Source: Comamonadaceae bacterium
GTDB taxonomy: Bacteria; Pseudomonadota; Gammaproteobacteria; Burkholderiales; Burkholderiaceae_C
NCBI GenBank assembly: GCA_947479935.1
Contig: CANKBG010000005.1
Coordinates: forward strand, 1-64,000
DNA length: 64,000 nucleotides
Direction: 5' to 3'
The first letter of the stretch is position 1; each line of letters begins with the position of its first letter. Under the pieces are notes generated by a model that was not told the DNA's origin, searched no databases, and worked only from the letters and a program-made list of their open reading frames with translations. Below are positions 1-8,853 of the stretch, in pieces. Made by a program: the position numbers and the translations under genes.

Positions 1-212
1 GAATAATCAATTTGCGAATTGCCTGTCTTGGCATCTTGACCCGCCACACCATTTCCAGGCACTTGGCGTTCTGTAAGAGACAGGATGTTGATGCCCGTCA
101 TTTCACAGATGTGCTTGTAGATGGGAATGAGCGCATAACCAAAGGCAAACATACCTGCCGCAACAATGGCCAGCTTGCTCACCATTTTGATGTTTTCGCG
201 GTAAAGGCTCAT
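1..212 (-). CDS. ctaG: Cytochrome c oxidase assembly protein CtaG/Cox11 (partial)
   Basis: Only the first 70 or so residues lie in the window; the gene runs off the left edge. CtaG (Cox11) is a membrane-anchored periplasmic copper chaperone that delivers copper to the CuB site of cytochrome c oxidase subunit I. The visible part has a short positive N-terminus, one hydrophobic helix at about residues 12-30 and the following NILSLTER region typical of the family. The copper-binding CFCF motif would be outside the window. It is the last visible gene of the ctaC-ctaD-small protein-ctaG series, 28 bases after the small assembly gene. The ATG at 212 is the first in-frame start I find. Identification rests on these residues and on context. 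Confidence 0.85.
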   Translation of the reverse strand, partial: MSLYRENIKMVSKLAIVAAGMFAFGYALIPIYKHICEMTGINILSLTERQVPGNGVAGQDAKTGNSQIDY

Positions 213-240
213 GCTGCTGGTGACTTGAAATGAAGTGGGC

Positions 241-360
241 TTACTTGGCGGTGAGAACGATCATTTTGACCATGAACCCAACAAAGAAAACCACCGCTAC
301 CGAGGCCAAAATAAGGCCTAAGCGCGCGTTGCTTTTCTTTTGTTCAGGGGTGGTGGCCAT
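241..360 (-). CDS. Small cytochrome oxidase assembly protein (39 aa)
   Basis: A 39-codon gene running from an ATG at 360 to TAA at 241. The protein starts MATTPEQKKSNARLG, then has one transmembrane helix (about residues 15-35) and a short positively charged tail. A single-helix protein of this size sits between ctaD and ctaG in many betaproteobacteria and is annotated as cytochrome oxidase small assembly protein. Its biochemical role is not established as far as I know. It is 17 bases downstream of ctaD and 28 bases upstream of ctaG on the same strand, so it is presumably cotranscribed with both. The identification comes from position, size and topology. Confidence 0.8.
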   Translation of the reverse strand: MATTPEQKKSNARLGLILASVAVVFFVGFMVKMIVLTAK

Positions 361-377
361 AAAGTCTCAATGCCTTG

Positions 378-2012
378 TTAACCAATCACGCGGGTTGCCG
401 TGGCATCCAGCTTGGGTGGGTTTTCAAAAGTATGGAAAGGTGCAGGAGAAGGAACTTCCCACTCCAAACCTTCGGCTGCTTCCCAAGGTTTTTGAGATGC
501 TTTTTCGCCTTTGCCGCGCATGCAAGGCACGACCACGAACAAGAAGAAGTAAACCTGAGCAAAACCGAAGAAGAAAGCACCCACAGACGCAAGCGCGTTG
601 AAGTCGGCAAACTGCATAGGATAGTCGGCATAACGACGTGGCATGCCAGCCAAGCCCAAGAAGTGCATAGGGAAGAAGGTAACGTTGAAGGAAATGAGGG
701 TCCACCAAAAGTGAATCTTGCCGCGGCCTTCGTTGTACATCACACCTGTCCATTTGGGCAGCCAGAAATAGGCGCCAGAGAACATGGCAAACAAGGAACC
801 TGCTACCAACACATAGTGGAAGTGAGCCACTACGTAATAAGTGTCTTGCAGTTGAATATCAATGGGGGCCATGGCCAAAATCAAACCGGTAAAACCGCCC
901 ATGGTGAACACAAAGATAAAGCCAATGGCAAACAACATGGGTGTTTCAAAGGTCATGGAGCCACGCCACATGGTGGCAATCCAGTTGAAAATTTTCACAG
1001 CAGTGGGCACTGCAATCAACATGGTGGCGTACATGAAAAACAACTGGCCTGTGACAGGCATGCCAGTGGTAAACATGTGGTGAGCCCAGACAATGAAAGA
1101 CAAAATAGCGATAGAAGAAGTGGCATACACCATGGAGGCATAACCAAACAAGCGCTTGCGCGAAAAGGCTGGAACCACATGACTGATGATGCCGAAGGCC
1201 GGCAAGATCATGATGTAAACCTCGGGGTGGCCAAAGAACCAGAAAATATGCTGGTACATGACAGGGTCGCCGCCGCCCGCGGGGTTGAAGAAGCTGGTAC
1301 CGAAGTGACGGTCAGTGAGGGTCATGGTGATGGCACCCGCCAACACAGGCATGACCGCAATCAACAAGTAAGCCGTAATAAGCCATGTCCAAGCAAACAT
1401 CGGCATCTTCATGAGCGTCATGCCAGGCGCGCGCATGTTCAGAATGGTCACGATGATGTTGATAGAGCCCATGATGGATGAGGCGCCCAAAATGTGCAAT
1501 GCAAAAATACCAGCGTCCATGGACGGGCCCATTTGCAATGTCAAAGGTGCATACAAGGTCCAACCAGCAGCAGGTGCGCCACCGGGCATGAAGAAGGAAC
1601 CCGCCAACATGACTGCCGCTGGAATCATGAGCCAGAAACTGAAGTTGTTCATGCGCGCAAAGGCCATATCGGCTGCGCCAATTTGCATTGGAATCATCCA
1701 GTTGGCAAAGCCCACGAAGGCCGGCATGATGGCGCCGAACACCATGATCAGGCCGTGCATGGTGGTGAATTGGTTGAACAACTCAGGATTGACCAATTGC
1801 AAGCCAGGTTGGAACAGCTCTGCGCGAATTAGCAAGGCCAAAACGCCGCCAATCATGAGCATTGAAAAACTAAACAACAAATACAAGGTGCCGATGTCTT
1901 TGTGATTGGTGGCAAAGACCCAACGGCGCCAGCCTTCTGGGGCGCCATGGTGGTCGTGGCCGTGGTCATCTTGACCGTGGGCGTGATCGTGAGGGTGTAG
2001 AACTGCGCTCAT
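378..2012 (-). CDS. ctaD: Cytochrome c oxidase subunit I
   Basis: Catalytic subunit of the aa3-type haem-copper oxidase, which reduces O2 to water and pumps protons across the inner membrane. The 544-residue length fits the 12-helix family. Haem ligand His86 lies in TTMHG. The CuB site is GHPEVY at 261-266 (His262, cross-linked Tyr266) plus His311-His312. The AHFHY motif at 396-400 gives the haem a3 and haem a histidines (397 and 399). The N-terminus is unusually rich in His and Asp (about residues 6-22) before the family start at [15 protein letters not shown]. It lies 35 bases downstream of ctaC and is followed by the small assembly gene and ctaG. Identification is secure. Confidence 0.98.
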   Translation of the reverse strand: MSAVLHPHDHAHGQDDHGHDHHGAPEGWRRWVFATNHKDIGTLYLLFSFSMLMIGGVLALLIRAELFQPGLQLVNPELFNQFTTMHGLIMVFGAIMPAFVGFANWMIPMQIGAADMAFARMNNFSFWLMIPAAVMLAGSFFMPGGAPAAGWTLYAPLTLQMGPSMDAGIFALHILGASSIMGSINIIVTILNMRAPGMTLMKMPMFAWTWLITAYLLIAVMPVLAGAITMTLTDRHFGTSFFNPAGGGDPVMYQHIFWFFGHPEVYIMILPAFGIISHVVPAFSRKRLFGYASMVYATSSIAILSFIVWAHHMFTTGMPVTGQLFFMYATMLIAVPTAVKIFNWIATMWRGSMTFETPMLFAIGFIFVFTMGGFTGLILAMAPIDIQLQDTYYVVAHFHYVLVAGSLFAMFSGAYFWLPKWTGVMYNEGRGKIHFWWTLISFNVTFFPMHFLGLAGMPRRYADYPMQFADFNALASVGAFFFGFAQVYFFLFVVVPCMRGKGEKASQKPWEAAEGLEWEVPSPAPFHTFENPPKLDATATRVIG

Positions 2013-2047
2013 CTTGAATTCCTTTAAATACTCTTCAAAGTACTAAA

Positions 2048-3220
2048 TTACTTGCGGGACGCCAGCACTTCTGCTGGTTGCACCACTTGCCCAGTCTTGT
2101 TAGACCAATTGTTTTTCGTGAAAGTGATCACTGCCGCAATTTCGGTGTCGGACAGTTGTTTCCATGCAGGCATGGTTTGGTTGTTTTGACCGTTCAGCAA
2201 AACCATGATTTGTTTGGTTTTGTCAGCGTCGAGCACCACCGCAGCGCCATCGAGTGGCTTGATGGGGCCGGCACCCTTACCAGTGGCTTGGTGACATGCA
2301 ACGCAATTGGCGGCATACACTTTTTCGCCGCGCTTCAGTGAGTCTTCTAAGGCCCAGACTTTCGCTGGATCATCGGCCTTGGCTGCCATTTTCTTTTTCT
2401 CAGAATCGACCCATTTAGTGTAGTCTTCAGCGGAAACAACCTTCACATGAATGGGCATGTAGGCGTGCTCTTTGCCGCACAACTCTTGGCACTGACCATG
2501 AAAATCGCCCACGCGTTCGGCTCGGAACCATGTGTCACGCACAAAGCCCGGAATGGCGTCTTGTTTGATGCCCAGTGATGGCACAGCAAAGGCGTGAATC
2601 ACGTCGTTGGCCGTGGTAATAACGCGAACTTTTTTGCCCACGGGCACCACCAAGGCGTTGTCGACCTTCAAGAGGTAATCGTCGCCAGAGGGCTTGCCGC
2701 TGTTGGACATCTCGCGCTGCGCGCTGTCCAAGGTTGAGATAAAGCCAATGCCTTCACCTTCACCTTTGATGTAGTCATAACCCCATTTCCACTGGTAACC
2801 AGTGGCCTTGACGGTGAGGTCAGCGTTGGTGGTGTCTTTGGAGGCCACCAATATTTTGGTAGCAGGCAAAGCCATCAAAATCACAATGATGAAGGGCACG
2901 ATGGTCCAAATAATTTCAACCGTCATGGACTCATGGAAAGTGGCTGGCTTGTGCCCCACCGATTTGCGGTGCTTCCAAATGGAATAGAACATAACAGCGA
3001 ATACAGCCACAAAAATGACCGTGCACAAAACCATCATGAACACATGAAGGAAGTGCTGCTCTTCGGCTATTTTGGAGGCCGCGGGGTGAAAGTCCAACTG
3101 GTTCACAGCTGGGCCGCCTGGTAAATCTTTGACGGCGTAAGCGGCAGTAGCCGCCCAAGCGCCAGCCCAAATACCCGCTTTGCTTAGCAAAGAAACCAAT
3201 GTTTTGGAAATGCTCTTCAT
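2048..3220 (-). CDS. ctaC: Cytochrome c oxidase subunit II with fused cytochrome c domain
   Basis: Subunit II takes electrons from cytochrome c through the binuclear CuA centre and passes them to CtaD. I chose the ATG at 3220 (MKSISKTLVSLL): it gives a proper signal peptide and follows a GGAAG ribosome site, whereas the open frame upstream to 3283 looks untranslated. With this start (390 aa) there is a signal peptide, two membrane helices (about 57-80 and 101-121) and a cupredoxin domain with CuA ligands His209, Cys244, Cys248, His252 and Met255. A C-terminal cytochrome c domain follows with CVACH at 306-310, so this is the caa3-like fused form. A perfect 12-bp palindrome (TTTCAATTGAAA, 3241-3252) sits just upstream; its role is unknown. 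Confidence 0.97.
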   Translation of the reverse strand: MKSISKTLVSLLSKAGIWAGAWAATAAYAVKDLPGGPAVNQLDFHPAASKIAEEQHFLHVFMMVLCTVIFVAVFAVMFYSIWKHRKSVGHKPATFHESMTVEIIWTIVPFIIVILMALPATKILVASKDTTNADLTVKATGYQWKWGYDYIKGEGEGIGFISTLDSAQREMSNSGKPSGDDYLLKVDNALVVPVGKKVRVITTANDVIHAFAVPSLGIKQDAIPGFVRDTWFRAERVGDFHGQCQELCGKEHAYMPIHVKVVSAEDYTKWVDSEKKKMAAKADDPAKVWALEDSLKRGEKVYAANCVACHQATGKGAGPIKPLDGAAVVLDADKTKQIMVLLNGQNNQTMPAWKQLSDTEIAAVITFTKNNWSNKTGQVVQPAEVLASRK

Positions 3221-3374
3221 AGTTTTCACTAACTTCCAAGTTTCAATTGAAACCACTACAGTTATTACAAAAGGGGAACTCACAGTGTCACACCGTTGCC
3301 CGCTTCAAAAAGCATCAGGGATTCGGGTTAACGCGAAGAATTTTAACCGAGTTGAAGGGCTTCTTTGCGCTTTA

Positions 3375-4310
3375 TCAAACTTGATTTGATTTCTTTTGCG
3401 GATTTCTAAGCATTTGACGCATGTCACTCAAGTCAATTTCACTTTGTGAAGTTACTTTCACACGCGCCTGAGGCTTCAATGCATGGCCATAGACCACCTC
3501 AAAAGTGAGCGCCAATTGGCCCTCCTGGTCTTCTCTGGCCAATGAAAGCAGCGCCAAGTGCAACTGCTTCAGCCATACCTTGCCTCGAAGCGCATCAAAT
3601 CTGCTGACGTGAAAATTACGCCCTAAAGCCCTTAAATCTTCCAGTAATTTTTCTGAATTGACGTAAGTCAAGGTGATTTTTTCCATGTCCATCACGGGCT
3701 CTGCAAAACCTGCGTGCACCAACATGTCTCCCCAATCGTGCATATCGGTAAATTCATGGGAGGGCATGGGCCAGCCCTGTTGCGCATAGACGGTTCTTAA
3801 TTCTTTAAGTGTGTCGGGCCCAAGACATGAAAACATCAAAAAGCCATCTACCGTCAACACGTGGTGCCATTCGGCCAGCAATGCTTGGGGGTCGGCTGCT
3901 TGATGCAACAGCATGTTGGCCCAGACCATGTCCATGTTGCTGTTTTCAAGCCCCGTCGTTTTTAACTTGGGGCTCAACCAATTGGCAGGCTTCCACCAAG
4001 CAGCCCGGTCGCCTGACTGAACCCACTCCACCTCGCCCCGTCTGGCGGCTGTGAGGTGGCCCTTTGCTTTGGGATATCTTTTCTGCAATAAATCCAGCAC
4101 ATTCAGGCCCGAACGAATCGGGTTCCAGCAAACCCAAGACTTGGGCTGCAAGCGAATGTATTCGAGGCGTGATTCCATTCGGCGCGCCACCTCTTCGTGC
4201 AACCAGGGCGAAACCTCGCTACGAGACCTTGTGGGCAACTTCGTCAACGGCAATGAAGCCCATCGGCGCGCAGCAACAGGGTCAAGGGTGGGTGGACGTT
4301 CGAGAGGCAT
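3375..4310 (-). CDS. BioC-like methyltransferase family protein
   Basis: A 311-residue protein related to BioC-type (malonyl-ACP) methyltransferases. Signals are a DPVAARRW start followed by SPWLHEEVARRM, a middle motif with ANMLLHQAADPQ, and SCLGPDTLKELR, which resembles the FSTLGPGTLKELR region of BioC. The usual glycine-rich SAM motif I is not recognisable: the corresponding stretch reads WVCWNPIRSG, so catalytic competence is uncertain. The ORF could extend to 4433, but this would overlap the divergent comF gene; the ATG at 4310 gives the usual family N-terminus. It is transcribed away from comF, with only 23 bases between the starts. Assignment to the family is fairly firm; a role in biotin synthesis is inference. 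Confidence 0.7.
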   Translation of the reverse strand: MPLERPPTLDPVAARRWASLPLTKLPTRSRSEVSPWLHEEVARRMESRLEYIRLQPKSWVCWNPIRSGLNVLDLLQKRYPKAKGHLTAARRGEVEWVQSGDRAAWWKPANWLSPKLKTTGLENSNMDMVWANMLLHQAADPQALLAEWHHVLTVDGFLMFSCLGPDTLKELRTVYAQQGWPMPSHEFTDMHDWGDMLVHAGFAEPVMDMEKITLTYVNSEKLLEDLRALGRNFHVSRFDALRGKVWLKQLHLALLSLAREDQEGQLALTFEVVYGHALKPQARVKVTSQSEIDLSDMRQMLRNPQKKSNQV

Positions 4311-4333
4311 GCGAATGAAAGCAATTTTGTGGG

Positions 4334-5062
4334 GTGACCGCAGTATATTGGTTCGTGCTTCTCCTACCCAGTCAATGCGCCATTTGCAAGGCTTGGCCCT
4401 CACTCTCCATCTGCGAGGCTTGCGTGGCTGCATTTGGTCAGCCTTGTCCTCGGTGCCCCACTTGCGCCACCGTCACCACCTTAGGCACCTCTTTAGGCAC
4501 ATCCTTCGGCTCATATTCGCAAGCTTTCCAGTGCGCAGCATGCATTCAACAAGCCCCAAGCCTTGATGGGTGCTGGTCGGCCACCACATACCAATGGCCC
4601 TGGACCCCTATCTTGGCTCAGTTTAAATTTCAAAACGACCCGGCTTGGGCTTCAAGTTTGGCGCTCTTAATGCGCAGTACGCCGTTTGCAGAAGCTGCCA
4701 TTGAACATGCTGAATGGCTCATTCCCATCCCCTTGTCATCACTGCGACTATCGGAGCGGGGGTTCAATCAAGCCTTGCTTTTGTCAAAGCATCTGTGCGC
4801 ATCTAAAACTCAAGCCAACTTGCTGCTCAGAATGCGTCACACTGCCATTCAAAGTACCCTCAAACGAAAACAACGACTGGTGAATTTAGACGGTGCATTT
4901 GCAGTCTCTCCGCTCCTTGTGCCCTTGTTACGAGGCAAACGCGTCATGCTGATTGACGACGTCATGACCAGCGGGGCCACACTCAATGTAGCCGCCAAAG
5001 TTTTAAAGCAAGCAGGCGCGTCGCACGTCACTGCGATGGTGTTTGCCAGAACTCCAGCTTAA
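4334..5062 (+). CDS. comF: ComF family phosphoribosyltransferase-like protein
   Basis: ComF-family protein (242 aa): an N-terminal zinc-finger region with paired cysteines (CAIC, CEAC, CPRCPTC, CAAC) and a C-terminal type I phosphoribosyltransferase fold. The PRPP-binding loop is LIDDVMTSGATL near residue 210. ComF proteins take part in DNA uptake in competent bacteria, but in many betaproteobacteria the role is undefined. The start is a GTG at 4334; the first ATG comes later and would remove part of the zinc-finger region. It is divergent from the BioC-like gene and 56 bases upstream of trmL, with which it may be cotranscribed. Confidence 0.85.
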   Translation: MTAVYWFVLLLPSQCAICKAWPSLSICEACVAAFGQPCPRCPTCATVTTLGTSLGTSFGSYSQAFQCAACIQQAPSLDGCWSATTYQWPWTPILAQFKFQNDPAWASSLALLMRSTPFAEAAIEHAEWLIPIPLSSLRLSERGFNQALLLSKHLCASKTQANLLLRMRHTAIQSTLKRKQRLVNLDGAFAVSPLLVPLLRGKRVMLIDDVMTSGATLNVAAKVLKQAGASHVTAMVFARTPA

Positions 5063-5118
5063 CGCCAGCACGCTCAATCAATGAAAAAAGCATCGTCAAT
5101 AGCAACGACAATAGCGCC

Positions 5119-5595
5119 ATGTTTCAAATTGTCTTAGTTGAACCCGAAATTCCGCCCAACACAGGCAACGTGATTCGCCTGGCCGCCAACACGGGTTGCA
5201 ATTTGCATCTCATTGAACCTTTGGGTTTTTCGATGGAAGACAAGCACATGCGCCGTGCCGGCCTTGACTATCACGAATATGCCCAAGTGAAACATCACGC
5301 CAGTTGGACCGACTTCTTGGCCACGCAAAAGCCCAATCTAGCGCGCATGTTTGCCCTCACCACCAAAGGCACGCGCTATGTTCAAGACACACGTTTTGAA
5401 AAAGGCGATTGGTTTGTATTTGGTGCCGAAACTCGCGGCTTGGCGCCTGAACTTAGAGAAAGTTTTGAGCCCGCAAACCGATTGAAACTGCCCATGCTGG
5501 AAGGCCAGCGCAGTTTAAATTTATCCAACAGTGTGGCTGTGACCGTTTATGAAGCTTGGCGTCAAAATGGTTTTATCATGCCCGGTCAAACGTAA
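5119..5595 (+). CDS. trmL: tRNA (cytidine(34)-2'-O)-methyltransferase
   Basis: SPOUT-fold RNA methyltransferase of 158 residues, the usual TrmL length. TrmL methylates the ribose of the wobble nucleotide 34 in tRNA-Leu isoacceptors using SAM. Diagnostic parts are EPEIPPNTGNVIRLAANTG at the N-terminus, FGAETRGLAPE, and the C-terminal knot LPMLEGQRSLNLSNSVAV. The ATG at 5119 gives MFQIVLVEPEIPPN, the standard start. It follows comF by 56 bases. Its last 10 bases overlap the 3' end of the convergent MaoC gene. Confidence 0.95.
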   Translation: MFQIVLVEPEIPPNTGNVIRLAANTGCNLHLIEPLGFSMEDKHMRRAGLDYHEYAQVKHHASWTDFLATQKPNLARMFALTTKGTRYVQDTRFEKGDWFVFGAETRGLAPELRESFEPANRLKLPMLEGQRSLNLSNSVAVTVYEAWRQNGFIMPGQT

Positions 5596-6041
5596 TAACG
5601 CGCCAACGATTCTGCAATGCAAGCCGGCTTTTCCGAGCCTTCGCGTTCAATGGTCATCTCCCACGTGAACTGCATGCCATTGCCATCAATGGGCACTGCG
5701 TTAAGCAGCTTCATATGACCTCGAAGGTTGCTACCCACGGGCACTGGCGATGTAAAACGAACCTTGTTCAAACCATAATTCACACCCATTCGCACATCTT
5801 CAATTTTGATGGCACTTTGCGAAAGTTTGGGAATGAGCGACAGCGTTAAAAAGCCATGGGCAATGGGCCCACCAAAAGGGCCCGCTTTGGCTTTCTCAAC
5901 ATCAATGTGAATCCACTGATGATCTCCTGTAGCTTCAGCAAACATGTTGACTTGCGCTTGGGTAATTTGGGTCCAAGGAGAAACGGCCACCGTTTGACCG
6001 ATGCAAGCAGCAAGTTCTTGTAGGGTTTTAAATGTTTTCAT
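5586..6041 (-). CDS. MaoC family (R)-enoyl-CoA hydratase-like protein
   Basis: Hot-dog fold MaoC dehydratase of 151 residues. The catalytic Asp and His of (R)-hydratases appear in EATGDHQWIHIDVEKA, followed by the conserved GPIAHGFLTLSLIP segment. Family members hydrate enoyl-CoA substrates in fatty acid or PHA metabolism; the substrate here is not known. The ATG at 6041 (MKTFKTLQEL) was preferred over upstream in-frame codons because it matches the family start. The gene lies downstream of the MDR oxidoreductase and thiolase genes on the same strand, 25 bases after the former, suggesting a three-gene acyl-CoA operon. Confidence 0.88.
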   Translation of the reverse strand: MKTFKTLQELAACIGQTVAVSPWTQITQAQVNMFAEATGDHQWIHIDVEKAKAGPFGGPIAHGFLTLSLIPKLSQSAIKIEDVRMGVNYGLNKVRFTSPVPVGSNLRGHMKLLNAVPIDGNGMQFTWEMTIEREGSEKPACIAESLARYYV

Positions 6042-6066
6042 GACACTCACTCTAACCATCTTTGAC

Positions 6067-7056
6067 TCAGAGATCAATCACCACATTGCCAATCAGTTGT
6101 CCCGCCTCCACAGCTTCATGGGCCTTGACAACCTGATCCAAACTGAACCGAGCACCGATGCTGTGCTGCAACTTTTGGGCATGAAGCAAATCATTCAAAC
6201 GTTGCTGACACCATGCACGGTCTTGTGGCAACAAGTCATAAACCAAGAAAAATTTCAAGCCAATGGAATTGAACAACAGCGGCCTGAACGTGAGTGGAAT
6301 ATCTCCCACCACGTTAGAGCCATAACCCACCAATTGGCCGTGCGGCGCCAAGCCTCCCTTGGTGACCCACTGCGAGGCCGTTGCAAAGTCCAAGTCGATC
6401 ATGACATCAACACCTTTACCGCCACTGAATTTTTGCAAACGCTCTACAACGTTTTCTGTTTTGTAAAAAACAGTTTCAACAGCGCCCGCCTTCTTGGCAT
6501 GTGCGGCCTTGTCTTCAGACCCCACGGTGCCAATGACCTCGCCACCATAGAGCGTCACCATTTGGGTGATGTAGTGCCCCACTGCCGATGAAGCACCGGT
6601 AACCAAAACTTTTTTACCACGCAAATTTTCATTGCCCGCCAAATGCACCGCTTGGACTGCGGTCAACCCTGGAATTCCCATACAGGCACCTGCTGCAAAG
6701 TCGGTGGTGTTGGGCAAATGCACCGCTTGTGCTTGCGGCAACACAATGGCCTCAGAGGCTGTGCCGTGAGGCCTTTGCCACTGTGCATTCCAAATCCAAA
6801 CACGTTCTCCCACGCGCGCCTTGGAGACGCCCTCGCCCACCGCTTCAATCGTGCCAGCGCCATCGCTGTGCGGCACCACCCAAGAATCAGATAAGGGTTT
6901 TGCGCGTCTTGATTTCACATCAGAAGGATTCACGCCTGAAGTGGCGATGCGCACCAGCACTTCACCAAAGCCAGGCGCATTCAAGGGCAATGCGCCAAGC
7001 ACCATGACATCGCGTGCTTCACCATTTTTTTCATACCAAGCGGCACGCGTTTTCAT
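6067..7056 (-). CDS. Zinc-independent MDR family oxidoreductase (NADPH:quinone reductase-like)
   Basis: A 329-residue medium-chain dehydrogenase/reductase. The N-terminal GroES-like domain contains SGVNPSDVKSR, and the nucleotide-binding domain has VTGASSAVGHYITQMV, a variant of the AxxGxVG loop of quinone oxidoreductases. The cysteines that bind structural zinc in alcohol dehydrogenases are absent, so it belongs with the zinc-free quinone reductase/enoyl reductase branch. The start is the ATG at 7056; a ribosome site AAGGA overlaps the TAA of the thiolase gene immediately upstream, which argues for translational coupling. The physiological substrate cannot be read from the sequence. Confidence 0.85.
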   Translation of the reverse strand: MKTRAAWYEKNGEARDVMVLGALPLNAPGFGEVLVRIATSGVNPSDVKSRRAKPLSDSWVVPHSDGAGTIEAVGEGVSKARVGERVWIWNAQWQRPHGTASEAIVLPQAQAVHLPNTTDFAAGACMGIPGLTAVQAVHLAGNENLRGKKVLVTGASSAVGHYITQMVTLYGGEVIGTVGSEDKAAHAKKAGAVETVFYKTENVVERLQKFSGGKGVDVMIDLDFATASQWVTKGGLAPHGQLVGYGSNVVGDIPLTFRPLLFNSIGLKFFLVYDLLPQDRAWCQQRLNDLLHAQKLQHSIGARFSLDQVVKAHEAVEAGQLIGNVVIDL

Positions 7057-7065
7057 GGTCAATCC

Positions 7066-8280
7066 TTAAACTCGTTCCAAAATAAGCGCAATGCCCTGAC
7101 CTACGCCAATGCACATGGTGCAAAGCGCATAGCGACCGCCCGTGGCGTGCAAACGGTTCACGGCCGTGGTGGCCAAACGTGCACCCGATGCACCCAAGGG
7201 GTGGCCCAATGCAATGGCACCGCCCCATGCGTTCACGCGCTCGTCATCGTCTTTCAGACCCAACATGCGAAGCACGGCCAAGCCTTGCGCTGCAAAAGCT
7301 TCGTTCAATTCGATCACATCAATTTGGTCCAAGCTCAAACCCGTTTGCGCCAGTACTTTCAGCGTCGCGGGTGCAGGGCCAATGCCCATCACGCGCGGCG
7401 CCACACCCGCTGTGGCCATGCCCACCACACGCGCTTTGGGCGTGAGGCTGTATTTGCCTGCCAAGGTTTCATTGGCCAGCAACAAAGCGCAAGAGCCATC
7501 GTTCACGCCGCTGGCGTTGCCGGCTGTGACGGTGCCATCTGGGCGCACCACACCTTTGAGTTTGGCCAACGATTCCATGCTGGTTTCACGCGGATGTTCG
7601 TCCTTGTCCACCACAATGGCATCGCCTTTTTTCTGTGGAATGGTGACCGCCGTTATTTCGCGCGCCAAGTGGCCTGCCTTTTGCGCCGCCACCGCTTTCA
7701 TTTGGCTGGCCAAGGCCATGCGATCTTGTGCTTCACGCTCAATTTTGTAATCGGTGGCCACGTTTTCAGCGGTCTCGGGCATGGAGTCCACACCATATTT
7801 TTCTTTCATCAATTTATTGATGAAGCGCCAGCCAATGGTGGTGTCGTAAACCGCATTGGTGCGGCTAAATGCTGTCTCAGCTTTGGGCATGACAAAAGGT
7901 GCGCGACTCATGCTTTCCACACCACCGGCAATCATCAAACCCGCCTCACCTGATTTGATGGCGCGGGCGGCAGAACCCACAGCGTCCAAGCCCGAACCAC
8001 ACAAACGGTTCAAAGTTGCGCCAGGCACATCAATGGGCAAACCCGCCAGCAAGCTGCTCATGTGAGCCACATTTCGGTTGTCTTCACCGGCTTGGTTGGC
8101 GTTGCCATAAAAAACATCGGTGACGGCAGCCCAGTCTACTTGCGGGTTGCGAGCCATCAAGGCGCGCAAAGGAATGGCGCCAAGGTCGTCCGTGCGAATG
8201 CTAGACAGCGCCCCCCCATACCTGCCAAAGGGGGTACGGATGGCATCGCAAATAAAGGCTTGGGTGATGTTGTTGCTCAT
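7066..8280 (-). CDS. 3-oxoadipyl-CoA thiolase / acetyl-CoA acyltransferase
   Basis: Thiolase of 404 residues. The acylated nucleophile is Cys94 in NRLCGSGLDAV. The remaining catalytic residues lie in NEAFAAQ, GGAIALGHPLGASGAR (His) and CTMCIGVGQG (Cys). The GIGPAPA segment and overall length resemble PcaF/PaaJ, which cleave 3-oxoadipyl-CoA to succinyl-CoA and acetyl-CoA in the beta-ketoadipate and phenylacetate pathways. It heads a likely operon with the MDR and MaoC genes. Other phenylacetate genes occur 45 kb away in this window. A different 3-ketoacyl-CoA substrate is possible. A short inverted repeat lies 35-50 bases upstream of the start. Confidence 0.9.
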   Translation of the reverse strand: MSNNITQAFICDAIRTPFGRYGGALSSIRTDDLGAIPLRALMARNPQVDWAAVTDVFYGNANQAGEDNRNVAHMSSLLAGLPIDVPGATLNRLCGSGLDAVGSAARAIKSGEAGLMIAGGVESMSRAPFVMPKAETAFSRTNAVYDTTIGWRFINKLMKEKYGVDSMPETAENVATDYKIEREAQDRMALASQMKAVAAQKAGHLAREITAVTIPQKKGDAIVVDKDEHPRETSMESLAKLKGVVRPDGTVTAGNASGVNDGSCALLLANETLAGKYSLTPKARVVGMATAGVAPRVMGIGPAPATLKVLAQTGLSLDQIDVIELNEAFAAQGLAVLRMLGLKDDDERVNAWGGAIALGHPLGASGARLATTAVNRLHATGGRYALCTMCIGVGQGIALILERV

Positions 8281-8314
8281 GATTTTGTTTCTAGGGCTTG
8301 GAATTTTAAGAATG

Positions 8315-8330
8315 ATGCAATATAGTGCAT
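8315..8330. promoter_or_regulatory. Candidate operator upstream of the thiolase operon
   Basis: Inverted repeat ATGCA-N6-TGCAT, with an AT-rich centre, 35 bases upstream of the thiolase ATG and 53 bases from the divergent DUF1841 gene. Its position and symmetry fit a binding site for a small dimeric repressor (MarR or TetR type). No regulator gene adjoins it, and arms of five bases can occur by chance. Confidence 0.25.
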
Positions 8331-8382
8331 GCGCTCAGTAAATTCAAGTCGGAATTTCCCTTTGGCTTACTAGGCTGGCACC

Positions 8383-8838
8383 ATGCGAGACAATGCGCTC
8401 ATGCTGATACAACCCTCTCAAGCCGACGTACGGCGTTTTTTTTGTGGTGCTTACGCCAAGTCACGATCGGGCGCCAAATTAGAGCCGATTGAAATTTTGG
8501 CAAGTCAGTGGATTGATGAGCATCCCGAATACCATGCGGCTCTGGCGGATTTAGAGGGTGCATTGGCCACCATGCTGCATACTGACCCTGCACAAGAAAA
8601 CCCGTTTTTGCACTTATCTATGCATCTGTCGGTCAGTGAGCAGTGCAGCATTGATCAGCCGCGGGGAATTCGACAAGCCGTCGAGTTGTTGAGCCACAAA
8701 AAGCAATCCTTGCACGAGGCGCATCATGCCACCATGGAGTGCTTAGGCCGCATGATTTTTGAAAGCCAACGTGCGGGAAAAATGCCCGATGGCAACACCT
8801 ATATCGACTGCGTGCAAAGGCACGCCACCCATGACTAG
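8383..8838 (+). CDS. DUF1841 family protein
   Basis: A 151-residue protein that I recognise as DUF1841, a family of unknown function common in beta- and gammaproteobacteria. Visible family traits are SQADVRRFFCGAYAKSRSG near the start, the HPEYHAAL segment, the NPFLHLSMHLSVSEQ block and the C-terminal HATMECLGRMIFESQR helix with DGNTYIDCVQRH. It is predicted soluble, without signal peptide. An alternative start at 8401 (MLIQPSQADV) matches the usual family N-terminus as well as or better than 8383. It is divergent from the thiolase gene and ends 15 bases before the convergent cytochrome c gene. Confidence 0.85.
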   Translation: MRDNALMLIQPSQADVRRFFCGAYAKSRSGAKLEPIEILASQWIDEHPEYHAALADLEGALATMLHTDPAQENPFLHLSMHLSVSEQCSIDQPRGIRQAVELLSHKKQSLHEAHHATMECLGRMIFESQRAGKMPDGNTYIDCVQRHATHD

Positions 8839-8853
8839 GGCGGCTTTAAGGGC

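Noticed and set aside
375..1481. A 368-codon open frame on the plus strand opposite ctaD
   Set aside because: It is antisense to the well-supported ctaD and its translation is low-complexity (His/Gly/Arg-rich) with no protein family features.
7147..7953. A 268-codon plus-strand frame opposite the thiolase gene
   Set aside because: It is antisense to the thiolase, which has all catalytic motifs; the frame is a by-product of codon bias.
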